Shown here: positions 19,301 through 27,856 of the stretch, in pieces
How positions within the stretch are numbered: the first letter of the stretch is position 1
How the letters are laid out: every line of letters begins with the position of its first letter
NCBI GenBank assembly: GCA_036501185.1
Contig: DASYAU010000119.1
Location: forward strand, 62,001 to 126,000
Source: Korobacter sp036501185
GTDB lineage: Bacteria; Acidobacteriota; Terriglobia; Terriglobales; Acidobacteriaceae
Length of the DNA: 64,000 nt
Direction of reading: 5' to 3'
The notes under the pieces: model-generated
Seen by the model: the letters and a program-made list of their open reading frames with translations, nothing else
Databases searched by the model: none
What the model was told of the DNA's origin: nothing
Program-made: the position numbers and the translations under genes

Positions 19301-19854
19301 AAGCTCGCGGCCATCAAAGGCTCGTTACGAGCCGAAGGCGCAAATTGAATTACCGACTGAAAAGAACGGCCGTGCGGCACATCGGCGAGCACGTCTTCCG
19401 TAACGTTGGTCATCGTCCGTGTTGTAGTCACGTCGATGAGCGGAGCTGATTCCGTCACTTCGACAACAGTCTCGCTGCCGCCGACCTGTAGGGCGAGGTC
19501 GAGGGTCGGAAGGTGACCGACTTCGATCGCCACGTTGTCACGTTTTAACGTGGTAAAGCCCTTGGTGGTGATCGTCACCGTGTAAACAGCCGGTGGAAGA
19601 TTTGCGAAACGGTAATAGCCGTTACCATCGCTTGTCGCTTCTTTGCTTCCAACGAGGCCGGGCCCGGTGAGGACTACCTTCGCACCGGCCACAACCGCGC
19701 CGGTGGAGTCCTTCACCGTTCCCTGCAACCCACCTGTAGTTTCCTGGCCGCAAACAAATGCAACCAAGAACGTGAGGCATAGCAGCACTCGAGCTGTGCT
19801 TGCAATAAGAGCTTTCATTCTCTCTCCTGGCAGTGTGCATTTCGAAATGGACAT
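16324..19854 (-). CDS. Oar-type TonB-dependent receptor with carboxypeptidase-regulatory domain
   Basis: About 1176 residues, same layout as its neighbour: signal peptide (TARVLLCLTFLVAFVCGQ), CarboxypepD_reg domain (GGLQGTVKDSTGAVV, about 40-120), plug domain with a Gly/Ser-rich insertion, and a barrel ending in MRFTLRYSF. ATG at 19854 is preceded by GACTAGGAGA, the same decamer found before the receptor at 16183. ATG at 19818 also has AGGAGAG and would begin directly at the signal peptide (MKALIAS), so the exact start is open. The ligand is unknown. A LytTR-type regulator gene follows upstream on the same strand. Confidence 0.9.
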   Translation of the reverse strand: MSISKCTLPGERMKALIASTARVLLCLTFLVAFVCGQETTGGLQGTVKDSTGAVVAGAKVVLTGPGLVGSKEATSDGNGYYRFANLPPAVYTVTITTKGFTTLKRDNVAIEVGHLPTLDLALQVGGSETVVEVTESAPLIDVTTTRTMTNVTEDVLADVPHGRSFQSVIQFAPSARNEPLMAASLYGAATGGTGGSLPGSSGNGGGVGYSVGGASDSENSYLVEGQDTENISGGYSKANVPYQFIQEVQIKTSGIEAEHGGSIGGVANVVMKKGSNAWHGELFGTWEGSSLDGNNNGQYLRYDALNSYQTASGDPDPQIYSGIKDKYHIIQPGGTIGGPIVKDKLWLFLGFAPQYSATSRTVNFGAFPQFSSDPTAGAQLFTQDLQQYYSTARLDYAMSQKVRLFASWLYQYGRETGASLPVEDPVAQEAQAGFINSRGILAPIAQFSHGIGWSAPNSTYNFGADVTLTDKIVATTRFGYFFENYHDFGWPTTAPDLNWATPGVGLGGIPQSLQQPIGTNSQPFDASYTVYNSNKHYQFDQDVAFFKSGWWGTHNFKFGYQLNHLVNLINQNGNVPFANLILGSSYSPFTTTGAANCAALAAEWGACTGQYGYLQVVDFATIEPKPASDWNHGFFAQDAWTVGHGITINAGIRVEKESLPAPTGVNIRTIDFGWGDKIAPRVGIAWDPLQNGKMKIFGSYGVFNDVMKLLVAETSFGAQVYEECNYPLGPNGQASGFNVSDINLQFVNNRACPSASPTTGANFAGGVTPPNLVDAGTDVSLIENINLRPYEPVVPGLKPYRQHESVVGVDYELSKNWAFEARWDRRRLDHVIEDASLASPAWGEIYTIVNPGEGANSTINGYSNFLGSLGQGFGFPGMEFDPSLFGTCSNCPANPKAIRDYDGVEFRLTKAASNGLAGMFSYTWSRLWGNYTGLTTTDQADGGTTGRNSPDTTRAFDEPFMYFTAQGKSNAGPLPTDRPNALKGYAYYQLPWGKGHGMATTFGIFQTAYEGTPISSFVDLGTMFGQEVSEGVDVFGRGKYANITVDPTTGQFTFGQPYTLRTPWYTQTDANFVQTFKVNKHNERQEVGFELNVLNLWNQHSVTNIYGGMNSTNQPSPALPGGLPLYAGAATYQAYETGYNLQQALQAGGTKASSWYGLPFSYQLARTMRFTLRYSF

Positions 19855-20157
19855 CTGCTTTCTCCTAGTCACGCGGAAGGCGCGTACACGACTTCCAAGT
19901 CGCTGGAGTGCACTTTCACCGCCAAAATGCGCCTATTGCGGGACCTTGTAGTTTGTTGGGTTTGCAGAAGGCGAACGTGAGAACAGGCTGAGAATTCACT
20001 TTCGTGCAGCGGCATGAGCCTCGCCGGCCGCGTTCACTCCACGGCACGAAAACACACGGTTTCGCTGATTGTTAACCGACGCAGGGACAAACTCGGTCTA
20101 TCGAGGGATGAATTGAACTCCTCAATAAACCGCATTTGGGTTGCAGAAAGCTGAAAC

Positions 20158-20985
20158 TCAGGCGAGCAGTTCGTCGGCAGTTACCGAAACTGCATTGTGG
20201 CGGTATCTGGGGCCCACCGCCAGGACCGTGCCGTTCGATAGCTGAATCCGCGGGCCGTCCGGCGTCGACGTCATCTGCACAACCGCAAGCTTGTTCACGA
20301 TCGAGCCTCGATGGATCCGCTGGAACAGCCGGGGATCGAGTCGCAACTGCAGGTTCTCCAGGCTCTCTCGCATGCGAAAGTCACCGCTCGCGGAGTTCAC
20401 GATCGCATATTTGCCATCCGCGAGAATGCTCATAATGGCGGCCACTGGAATCTGCGTAACGCTTCCGCTCTTGTCGACAGCTTCAAGGGACGACGAGTAC
20501 CGCTGGAATGGCCCGAACTTTCGGTATTCGCTCGCAAGCCGCGCAAGCTCCTGCAGCTTCGCGCTCATCGCCGCGGATTTCGCTGTGTACAACGCAGCTC
20601 GAACGCTTTCGATCTCGTCCGTGATGTGGATTGTCGCCGCGATCCTTGGGCACGCATTCTCAGTTTCCTGATGGCGTGTCAAGCGAATCACAAGGAATGA
20701 ATACTGCTCGGTCAGTGCGACGTCGGTGATTTCATCAATCTCATCATCGCCTACCGCAACGAGCTCCGGCACGAAATCGTCGAGAACTTCGATGAGTTGC
20801 GGGCGGTTCGCGCAGCGACGAACCAATGTAAAGTCGGGATCAAGCTCAATCGATCGAAGCGCTCTTGGCAGCTGCTCACAAGCATGCATGAAAACCGCCA
20901 AGCGCATCCCGCGGAACGGAGATCTATACTCCGTGGGCGTCACCGCTAACTGGCTTGCTGCTGGTCGATCCATCGACGTTTCCAT
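20158..20985 (-). CDS. LytTR DNA-binding protein with degenerate receiver-like domain
   Basis: A 275-residue protein. The C-terminus (about 170-270) is a LytTR domain with FQRIHRGSIVNKLAVVQM and RYRHNAVSV. Residues about 25-130 look like a receiver fold (RLAVFMHACEQLPRALRSI), but the position that should carry the phospho-acceptor reads ELVAVGDDEID, without the usual D-hydrophobic-MP pattern. It may therefore work without phosphorylation. GGGAGA lies 4 nt before the ATG. It is upstream of the receptor at 16324 on the same strand and may control it. No kinase is adjacent. Confidence 0.72.
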   Translation of the reverse strand: METSMDRPAASQLAVTPTEYRSPFRGMRLAVFMHACEQLPRALRSIELDPDFTLVRRCANRPQLIEVLDDFVPELVAVGDDEIDEITDVALTEQYSFLVIRLTRHQETENACPRIAATIHITDEIESVRAALYTAKSAAMSAKLQELARLASEYRKFGPFQRYSSSLEAVDKSGSVTQIPVAAIMSILADGKYAIVNSASGDFRMRESLENLQLRLDPRLFQRIHRGSIVNKLAVVQMTSTPDGPRIQLSNGTVLAVGPRYRHNAVSVTADELLA

Positions 20986-21479
20986 TGATTCTCCCGCGAC
21001 TGATACCCAGGACTGAGTTCTCTGGAAGTCGGCATTCGCTTCATGACCGTCTCCTCCAGCGACGGAACACCTGCCCTGAGCCTGTCCGCCGTGAAAACTA
21101 TGGATGCCTCAATTTTTCGAGCTGTACTTCCCCACTTGGTCCTCACATCTAAATACGAAGTATCTCGGCTTACATCAACCCAGATGTGACGAACCTCCAG
21201 AATCTGAGGACAAGTAGCTGCTGGGGTCGGAAGCGTCGCCAGTCGTTTCGGGGCCTCTCTGTCCTAAAAGACGCCTTCTGCTGTGTTGATCCCTGGCCGT
21301 CGGCACTACGGTTTTGCGCTGTTGTCGGGCACGTGGACGTGCTCGCAACCGTTTTCTGTACGGTTGCGGTGTCGAATCAGGTGCTCGTCACAGCGGCAGC
21401 TTAGAGGTGGCAACGCCGATAAAGCAGCTGCTCTCCGACTCAACACCGGCCACAAAGCACTTGGCCAAAGGAGAATTCG
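20986..21479. other. Intergenic region with two adjacent hairpins
   Basis: No gene recognised in 494 bp between divergent genes. It contains two adjoining inverted repeats: GCACGT/ACGTGC near 21330-21343, and an 8-bp stem CGCAACCG/CGGTTGCG at 21344-21368. AAGGAGA directly precedes the ATG at 21480. The hairpins could form a leader structure for the secreted protein, but no known riboswitch class is recognisable. Confidence 0.5.
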
Positions 21480-22463
21480 ATGCGTATCCTCAGTGTCTCC
21501 GCGTCACTCACACTCGTCGCTTTCGCTCTGGGATCTTCCGCCAGCAGCCAATCAGGGCCAACCACCTTCAGCGGCTCAAACACTACCCAGATCGTCAATG
21601 TCGAACAACACTCTTCCGGCTACGGCCTGAAGGCATCCACGCCGTCCACGCATGCTGTCGGCGCAATATACGGAAAGGCGAGCGCGTCGAGCGGCTATAC
21701 GAATGGCTTGTGGGGGCAGAGCTACAGTTCGGCAGGCGTAGGTGTTCGCGGCGAAGCCAAGGCCACTTCTGGCGCAGCGACAGGCGGCGCATTTTTCACC
21801 GACAGCCCATCCGGTACCGGCCTTCTCGGCAGCGCGTGCTTGCAATCCTCCAACGCAAACTGCACCGGCGTTGGGGTTCACGGAATTGTGAACGGTTTGA
21901 ATACGAGCGCAACCGCGGGACTGTTTGAAATTTCCGGCTCGGATGGCGGCGGTAATCTACTCATTGGACGCTTCGACGGATCGAACGTCTTTCGCGTCGG
22001 CGAGTCTGGTGACGTGTACGCGGACGGTGGCGTCTACACCCACGGTGCAGATTTCGCAGAGGCGTTTTCGGTGAGAGGAGAAGCGAAGCAATACCACCCC
22101 GGCGACGTTCTCGTGATTGATGCCGACGATGATCGCCGCGTCTCGCTTTCGCAGGTCCCGTACTCAACGGCCGTGGCCGGAATCTATTCCACCCGTCCCG
22201 GCATCGTTGCCGTCCCGCACACCTTGGCCTACAACCAGTCGTCTTCGGAAATTCCGATGGCCGTAATTGGAGTGGTGCCCACGCGAGTGAGCACGGAAAA
22301 CGGCCCCATCCATCGCGGCGATGTTCTGGTCACCTCGTCCCACTCGGGATATGCCATGCGCGGAACCGATCGCTCAAAACTCGCCGGCGCAATTCTTGGC
22401 AAGGCCCTTCAATCTTTAGATTCCGGGGAAGGCGTTATCGAGGTGCTCGTCAGTCTGCACTAG
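21480..22463 (+). CDS. Secreted repeat protein with C-terminal peptidase-G2-like domain
   Basis: A 327-residue protein with a signal peptide (SASLTLVAFALGSSASSQ). Residues about 25-170 are rich in Gly, Ser, Ala and Thr, with irregular repeats such as GVGVRGEAKATSGAATGG and GLWGQSYSSAGVGV, as in beta-rich phage-tail or adhesin-like proteins. The C-terminal half (about 180-325: ADFAEAFSV, YHPGDVLVID, GDVLVTSSHSGYAM) resembles the peptidase_G2 / intramolecular-chaperone-type domain that follows such repeats in tail-spike-like proteins. The resemblance is from memory and not tested. A good ribosome-binding site AAGGAGA precedes the start. Function unknown; surface exposed or secreted. Confidence 0.7.
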   Translation: MRILSVSASLTLVAFALGSSASSQSGPTTFSGSNTTQIVNVEQHSSGYGLKASTPSTHAVGAIYGKASASSGYTNGLWGQSYSSAGVGVRGEAKATSGAATGGAFFTDSPSGTGLLGSACLQSSNANCTGVGVHGIVNGLNTSATAGLFEISGSDGGGNLLIGRFDGSNVFRVGESGDVYADGGVYTHGADFAEAFSVRGEAKQYHPGDVLVIDADDDRRVSLSQVPYSTAVAGIYSTRPGIVAVPHTLAYNQSSSEIPMAVIGVVPTRVSTENGPIHRGDVLVTSSHSGYAMRGTDRSKLAGAILGKALQSLDSGEGVIEVLVSLH

Positions 22464-22475
22464 CTGTAAAAATAA

Positions 22476-22505
22476 GGGTGGAGCTTCCGGGTTCCACCCA
22501 TCCTT
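22476..22505 (+). terminator. Probable weak terminator
   Basis: Stem GGGTGGA (22476-22482) / TCCACCC (22493-22499) followed by ATCCTTT. It lies 13 bp after the stop of the secreted protein gene. The U-tract is poor. Confidence 0.5.
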
Positions 22506-22713
22506 TACGGACACAGCTGTACTGGTCGGCCTGACTCTTTGCTTTTGAAGGCACCCATAGCAGGTAATTTTCAGCGATGTCTCATTTAACTCTAAGAGTT
22601 GATTTTATTGGGCATTTCCGTCGGAGGATTGTCCGTAGGTTGTTGATCTTTTCCCCAAAAGCCCTGAGCTGTTGCCAGCCACGCTTCGAGATTACGCTGA
22701 CGTTCTAGGCTCA

Positions 22714-23910
22714 TTAAAATGGCATACCAGTCTTCCGAGCGGGATTGTAGAACGGAAGTTTAACGATTCTTGCTGCTGCCTTCTGGCGGACAGCTTCAAT
22801 AGTGATTTCGACTTGCAGCTCGGTTCCGATTGCGGAATGCGCGGTGTCGACGCTAGCTAACGCGATCATCTTCTTCAGTAGAGGCGACCATGTCGTCGAC
22901 GTTGCCTTTCCGACCTGGTCCTTTCCCCGATACACGGGGACGGGCACTCTCGATGCGACCGAAGGAGCCTGGGGTGGCAGACCCACGCGGTCGTATAGCT
23001 TTTCAACCGCGGTCCAGTCAAATTCCAACCCGACGAGTTTGCGCCCGGTTCCGGTGCGCTGCTCTCGCTGCAATGCTTCGCGGCCCACAAATGGCCCTTT
23101 GTCGAGATGTACCATCCGGTCAAAGCCGAGTTCAAATGGAGAATATTTCTGCGATTCGATAATGGCTTTCTTGCTGCTGAAATAGTCGACCTCGATCAGC
23201 AGCAATCCCGCCTCGATGCGCGCGACATCGAGCGCGAGCATCCCCGCTGGATGAAGATCAAACGCAGGCCCGGCATTCGCGAGAGCGTCCCAAACACGCA
23301 ACGAATCCTCAGATGGGACCCAAATCTCGTAGCCCAAGTCTCCGGTGTAGCCGGTTCGCGAAATGTCGACATCCACACCGTTAATTCGGCCGTGCGTTAC
23401 CCGAAAGTATTTCAATTTCGCAATATCCGCCTCGGCAACCGCCTTCAGCAGTGCAGCCGACGTGGGACCTTGAAGAGCTAACGCGGAAACTGTCTCCGAA
23501 ACGTCTTCGATCTGAACATCCATGGCAATGGCGTTCTGCCGAAACCAACGCAAACTGGGATCCGCAGCCGTCCAGCGGTAGGTATTTTCGCCAAGACGCG
23601 TGATCGTGCCGTCGTCGATCACCTTGCCATCCTGATCGCACCAGCAGCAGTAAATCACCTGGTCGATGCCGACCTTGTTAATGTCACGCGTAATTACCCG
23701 ATTGACGAACTGGGTCGCGTCCTTGCCAGTGATCATGTACTTGAACAGTGGGCTGATGTCGATCAGTGCGGCGGCGTTGCGAATGGCGTTGTACTCATGC
23801 TCGTGGTGGGTCTCATACACGCTGACCGTGTAATAACCCGACCACTCACGGTAGCTGAGGCTTTTGCACAATCCGAACGTTCGCTCGTGAAATGCGGTTC
23901 CAATCGGCAC
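22714..23910 (-). CDS. GcvT-like folate-dependent aminomethyltransferase family protein
   Basis: A 398-residue protein with the GcvT fold: RNAAALIDISPLFKYMITGKD near the start (about 43-65), LALQGPTSAALL (about 145), and SRTGYTGDLGYEIWV (about 190), the conserved tetrahydrofolate-binding block. The C-terminal barrel extends from about 300. The true glycine-cleavage T protein is similar in length, but no gcvH or gcvP is nearby. The family also includes demethylases of methylated amines and DMSP, so the substrate is open. It is divergent from two PYROXD2-like oxidoreductases across 149 bp, which suggests a functional link with them. Upstream AGGAG is about 10 nt from the ATG. Confidence 0.75.
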   Translation of the reverse strand: MPIGTAFHERTFGLCKSLSYREWSGYYTVSVYETHHEHEYNAIRNAAALIDISPLFKYMITGKDATQFVNRVITRDINKVGIDQVIYCCWCDQDGKVIDDGTITRLGENTYRWTAADPSLRWFRQNAIAMDVQIEDVSETVSALALQGPTSAALLKAVAEADIAKLKYFRVTHGRINGVDVDISRTGYTGDLGYEIWVPSEDSLRVWDALANAGPAFDLHPAGMLALDVARIEAGLLLIEVDYFSSKKAIIESQKYSPFELGFDRMVHLDKGPFVGREALQREQRTGTGRKLVGLEFDWTAVEKLYDRVGLPPQAPSVASRVPVPVYRGKDQVGKATSTTWSPLLKKMIALASVDTAHSAIGTELQVEITIEAVRQKAAARIVKLPFYNPARKTGMPF

Positions 23911-24059
23911 AGTTGCTCCTGCGTAATCGCGACAAGTGTAATCCCGGGAATTATAACTTCAACTTCCGTTGCACCAGTCATTCTGCGCGGACCGCACCGT
24001 GGGCGGCATCGCTAATCCGTTTGCTACAATACGATCCGTCTCGTTACCGCTCCATTCTG

Positions 24060-25655
24060 ATGACCAATCAAAAAACAAATAAGTTCGACGTAATCGTTAT
24101 CGGCGGTGGCCACAACGGGTTAGTAAATGCCGCCTACCTTGCCCGCGCCGGCAAGAAAACGGTCGTTTTGGAGCGCAGACACGTCCTCGGGGGCGCCGCA
24201 GTGACGGAAGAAATCTTTCCCGGCTTCAAGTTCTCCGTGTGTTCCTACGTTGTATCTCTTCTCCGGCCGGAAATCATCCGAGACCTCGACCTGCCGCGGC
24301 ACGGCCTTGAAATCCTCCCCCTCGACGGCACGTTCACGCCCATGCCCAACGGCGACTATCTGTGGCGCGTGAACGATCATGGAAAAACTCGCCGAGAAAT
24401 CGCCCGTCATTCGCGAGTAGACGCTGAAGCCTACGACGAATTCGGAAAGGCCATGCTCCAGATGTGCAAGTTTGTTAAGCCCATCCTGGCCATGACGCCT
24501 CCCGATCCGACCACGCTGAAGCCCAGCGAGTTGATGAAGCTGCTCTTCCTCGGTCGACGTTTTCAAGCGTTGAATGAGGATGATAAATATAACCAGGTTC
24601 AGCTCATGACAATGAGCGCCGTGGACTTTCTCGATCAATGGTTCGAGACCGATGTCCTCAAGGCCACGATGTCCGCTTCCGGCATCATCGGCACATTTCT
24701 CGGCGTCCGTTCCCCGGGCACGGCTTACGTTTTATTGCATCACTACATGGGTGAGATCGATGGCGCCTTTCGCTCATGGGGGTTCGCTCGGGGCGGAACC
24801 GGTGCCATCTCCAATTCAATTGCCGATGCAGCTCGCGAAGCGGGAGTGGACATTCGCACCCGCTCGGGTATTGCCAAGATCCTGGTCAAGGGCGGCAAGG
24901 CCATCGGCGTTGTCCTCGAAAACGGCGACGAGATTTACGGCAATGTAATCTCATCGAGCGTCGATCCCAACATGACGTTCCTTAAGCTGCTCGACCGCAA
25001 TCAGCTTCCGGACGAATTTCGCGCCGGCGTCGAGCACTACAAGTATCGCGGCTGTTCCGCGAAGGTCAATCTCGCACTCGATGCTCTTCCGAACTTTTCT
25101 TGCCTGCCCGGACCGGGCGCCCACCTTCGCGGTGCGATCTCGATTTCACCCAGCATCGACTACATGGAGCGGGCCTACGACGACGCCAAGTACGGCGAGT
25201 ATTCCAAGCACCCTTACATGGATATCGTGATTCCCAGTCTCACCGATCCTTCCGTTGCCCCTCCCGGCAAGCACGTCATGTCGTGTTTCGTGCAATATGC
25301 GCCCTACCATCTCGCGAGCGGCAACTGGGATGAGAAAAAAGAGGCATTCGGCGATACCGTCATCGACACCCTGAGCCAGTACGCGCCGAACATTAAGAAC
25401 ATCATCGTCGGCCGCCAGGTCGTCACTCCGCTTGACCTCGAGCGCGAGTGGGGATTGACGGAAGGAAACATTTTCCAGGGCGAGCTCTCCCTGGAACAGT
25501 TGTTCTTTCTCCGGCCCGTTCCTGGCTGGGCGCGATACCGCACGCCGATTAAGAACCTTTATATGTGCGGAAGCGCCACGCATCCCGGCGGCGGCATCAT
25601 GGGCGCTCCCGGACGGATCGCTGCAATGGAAATCCTGAAAGACTGGAAAGCCTGA
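24060..25655 (+). CDS. PYROXD2-like FAD-dependent oxidoreductase (phytoene desaturase superfamily)
   Basis: A 531-residue protein. The N-terminal Rossmann motif IGGGHNGLVNAAYLARAG and the following LERRHVLGGAAVTEE are very close to the PYROXD2/COG1233 group of the CrtI superfamily. The C-terminal FAD-binding block is MCGSATHPGGGIMGAPGR. Family members oxidise or desaturate hydrophobic substrates. I use ATG 24060 because the Rossmann fold begins 11 residues later; the frame is open for 56 more codons upstream. Only 3 bp separate it from a paralogue, so they are coexpressed and may form a heterodimer. The adjacent lipid locus suggests an acyl or isoprenoid substrate, which is an inference. Confidence 0.87.
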   Translation: MTNQKTNKFDVIVIGGGHNGLVNAAYLARAGKKTVVLERRHVLGGAAVTEEIFPGFKFSVCSYVVSLLRPEIIRDLDLPRHGLEILPLDGTFTPMPNGDYLWRVNDHGKTRREIARHSRVDAEAYDEFGKAMLQMCKFVKPILAMTPPDPTTLKPSELMKLLFLGRRFQALNEDDKYNQVQLMTMSAVDFLDQWFETDVLKATMSASGIIGTFLGVRSPGTAYVLLHHYMGEIDGAFRSWGFARGGTGAISNSIADAAREAGVDIRTRSGIAKILVKGGKAIGVVLENGDEIYGNVISSSVDPNMTFLKLLDRNQLPDEFRAGVEHYKYRGCSAKVNLALDALPNFSCLPGPGAHLRGAISISPSIDYMERAYDDAKYGEYSKHPYMDIVIPSLTDPSVAPPGKHVMSCFVQYAPYHLASGNWDEKKEAFGDTVIDTLSQYAPNIKNIIVGRQVVTPLDLEREWGLTEGNIFQGELSLEQLFFLRPVPGWARYRTPIKNLYMCGSATHPGGGIMGAPGRIAAMEILKDWKA

Positions 25656-25658
25656 TCG

Positions 25659-27251
25659 ATGGGTGACAGTCGCGGCAACGTAATCATTATCGGTGGCGGA
25701 CACAACGGCCTCGTCACGTCCTTTTACTTGGCACGAGCCGGATTCAAGCCGATCGTCCTCGAGGCACGCCCGGTGGTTGGCGGCATGGCCGTGACTGAGG
25801 AAGTGTGGCCAGGATTTCGGTGTCCGACCCTTGCTCATACCGGCGGTCCGATCCGTGCAGAAATCGTGCGCGATATGGCCCTCGAACGGCACGGCCTGCG
25901 CATGACACAACCCCAAGTGCGGGTGACAGCGCTTTCGTCGGATGGCAGCTCCATCAGTATCTACGGCGATCCCGCCAAAACGGCCCAGCATCTTTCCGCC
26001 GTGTCCCCGCACGACGCAGCCGCCTTCAAGGAATTTCAGGAGATCATCGGTCGCCTTTCCGTCGTATTTCGGAAACTCGCCGAGAGCACGCCACCCGATA
26101 TCGATAATCCGTCGAAAGAGGACCTATTCCGGGGCGTCGCGACGGGTCGAATGATTCGCAAGCTTGGCCGCGCCGACATACATCGCCTGCTGCGATGGGC
26201 GCCGATGCCAATCGCCGACCTGATGGACGAATGGTTCGAGAACCCGCTGCTCAAGGCTGCAATCGCCGCCCGCGCAATTTTCGGATGCGGTGTCGGCCCG
26301 CATTCCCCCGGCACCACCAACCTGCTTCTGCTGCGCTCCGCTGATGATTCGAACCTCGCCGGCCCCGCAGGTTTTCCCATCGGCGGTGCGGGAGCTCTGA
26401 CCCAGGCGATGGCGAAAGCCGCTGTTGCCGCGGGCGCCACGATTCGAACCAACGCCGAAGTCGCCGGAATCGAGATAAAAGAAGGACGAGTCACCGGCGT
26501 CCGACTGAGCAATGGAGAAGTGATCGCCGCCGGGTCCGTCATCTCGAATGCCGACCCGGTCCGCACCATGCTGAACTTAGTCGACCCAGTTCATCTCACG
26601 CCAACTTTCCTGCAACGCGTTCAGCAGTATCGCTCCAGCGGTGCGGTCGCGAAGATGAACCTGGCCCTCGACGGATTGCCGAAATTTCCGGCTCTGGATC
26701 GCCGCGAGGGCAGTGACGCCCTATACGCAGGTCGCATTCACATCGGCCCTTCTATGAATTACATCGAACGGGCTTTCGATCACACGAAGTACGGCGAGTT
26801 TTCCAACGAGCCGCTTCTGGATCTCATGGTTCCCACGATCGCGGACCCGTCCCTCGCTCCCGCCGGGAAACACATCATGTCGATTTACGTGCAGTTCGCG
26901 CCCTACGCACTGCGTACTGGGAATTGGAGCACAAGATCTGGCGAACTTGCCGACTGCACACTGAAAACATTAGCGGCCTATGCGCCTGACCTGCCCAATC
27001 GCATCCTTCACCAGCAAGTGATAACGCCGGCTGACATTGAGACGACCTATGGCGCAACCGGCGGCCACATCTTTCATGGCGAGTTGACCCTCGAGCAGTT
27101 TTTCACCATGCGTCCGCTGTTGGGTTATGCGCGATACCGCACTCCCCTTGCAGGTCTCTACTTCTGTGGCTCCGGCTCACACCCGGGCTCCGGTTTGAGC
27201 GGCGCTTCCGGAGCGAACGCAGCGCGAGAGATCATCAAAGATCTTCGGTGA
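25659..27251 (+). CDS. PYROXD2-like FAD-dependent oxidoreductase, second copy
   Basis: A 530-residue paralogue of the preceding gene: Rossmann motif IIGGGHNGLVTSFYLARAG, then LEARPVVGGMAVTEE, and C-terminal FCGSGSHPGSGLSGASG. The two share the whole layout, including the MNLALDGLP and ERAFDHTKYGEFS blocks, but have diverged clearly, so this is an old duplication rather than a recent one. The glycine-rich C-terminal site is altered compared with the first copy (SGLSGASG against GGIMGAPG). It starts 3 bp after the first. The operon then pauses for 605 bp before the ETF-reductase gene. Confidence 0.87.
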   Translation: MGDSRGNVIIIGGGHNGLVTSFYLARAGFKPIVLEARPVVGGMAVTEEVWPGFRCPTLAHTGGPIRAEIVRDMALERHGLRMTQPQVRVTALSSDGSSISIYGDPAKTAQHLSAVSPHDAAAFKEFQEIIGRLSVVFRKLAESTPPDIDNPSKEDLFRGVATGRMIRKLGRADIHRLLRWAPMPIADLMDEWFENPLLKAAIAARAIFGCGVGPHSPGTTNLLLLRSADDSNLAGPAGFPIGGAGALTQAMAKAAVAAGATIRTNAEVAGIEIKEGRVTGVRLSNGEVIAAGSVISNADPVRTMLNLVDPVHLTPTFLQRVQQYRSSGAVAKMNLALDGLPKFPALDRREGSDALYAGRIHIGPSMNYIERAFDHTKYGEFSNEPLLDLMVPTIADPSLAPAGKHIMSIYVQFAPYALRTGNWSTRSGELADCTLKTLAAYAPDLPNRILHQQVITPADIETTYGATGGHIFHGELTLEQFFTMRPLLGYARYRTPLAGLYFCGSGSHPGSGLSGASGANAAREIIKDLR

Positions 27252-27856
27252 CATCTCACCGATCACAAGTCTTCCACCAGAGGCAGGGTTGCGCGCTGGA
27301 GCTCGTGCGTTTCTTCAAGCCGTGCCAATCCGCCGCGGTCGTTATATGGCAACACGCAGCTTCCGACAACCCGGCCACTCCTCGCATGCTGCGGCTCAAC
27401 GCAATCTCCGTAAGTTGCAGAGATTACGAATCGTCTGAATGAGCTCAATCGTCCAGATCTGGACCAATTCTGTACACGACTTGTACACACGAAACGACCG
27501 TCCTCACCAGGCGATGTGTCGCAGCTCGACACGAGGCGTTCCTGATTCGGGAGAAGTCTGTAAATGACGTGTGGCAATACTCTCGATCTGACTTAGACTT
27601 TTTTCGCTCGCAGTAAAGAAGTTCGGTGGGTAGCTCGCCTCCCGACAAGGTCAGTTCGAGCCAGGATCGACGTGGCGCGAGCGACCGATCACTTTCTTCG
27701 AGCCTGAGCCGCGAAAAGAAGCTGGTGGGCCGGTAGTAGACCCGGACTCTTATATAGACGCTCTCCTTATTCTGTATTGCGCCGGAGCGCCAGCTCCTTC
27801 GAGAAGCTCAGAAGCGGTAACCGCAAGAACAGATCTTTCGCTCGAGAAGGTGCAGC
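27252..27856. other. 605-bp region without a recognisable gene
   Basis: Several short frames of 60-104 codons exist on both strands, but none has a convincing start, composition or family. A small hairpin GGAGC-GCCA-GCTCC lies near 27783-27796, and a TATATA element near 27751. AGAAGG before the ATG at 27857 serves as its ribosome-binding site. The region probably carries the promoter of the long operon that follows. It could also hold decayed coding sequence. Confidence 0.5.

Noticed and set aside
23892..24059. A 56-codon N-terminal extension of the first PYROXD2-like protein
   Set aside because: It overlaps the start of the divergent GcvT-like gene and contains no conserved sequence; the FAD-binding motif follows ATG 24060 at the normal distance.
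27252..27856. A decayed transposase or regulator in the gap before the ETF-reductase gene
   Set aside because: Short frames were read in both directions and no transposase, integrase or helix-turn-helix motif could be recognised. No terminal inverted repeats were seen.
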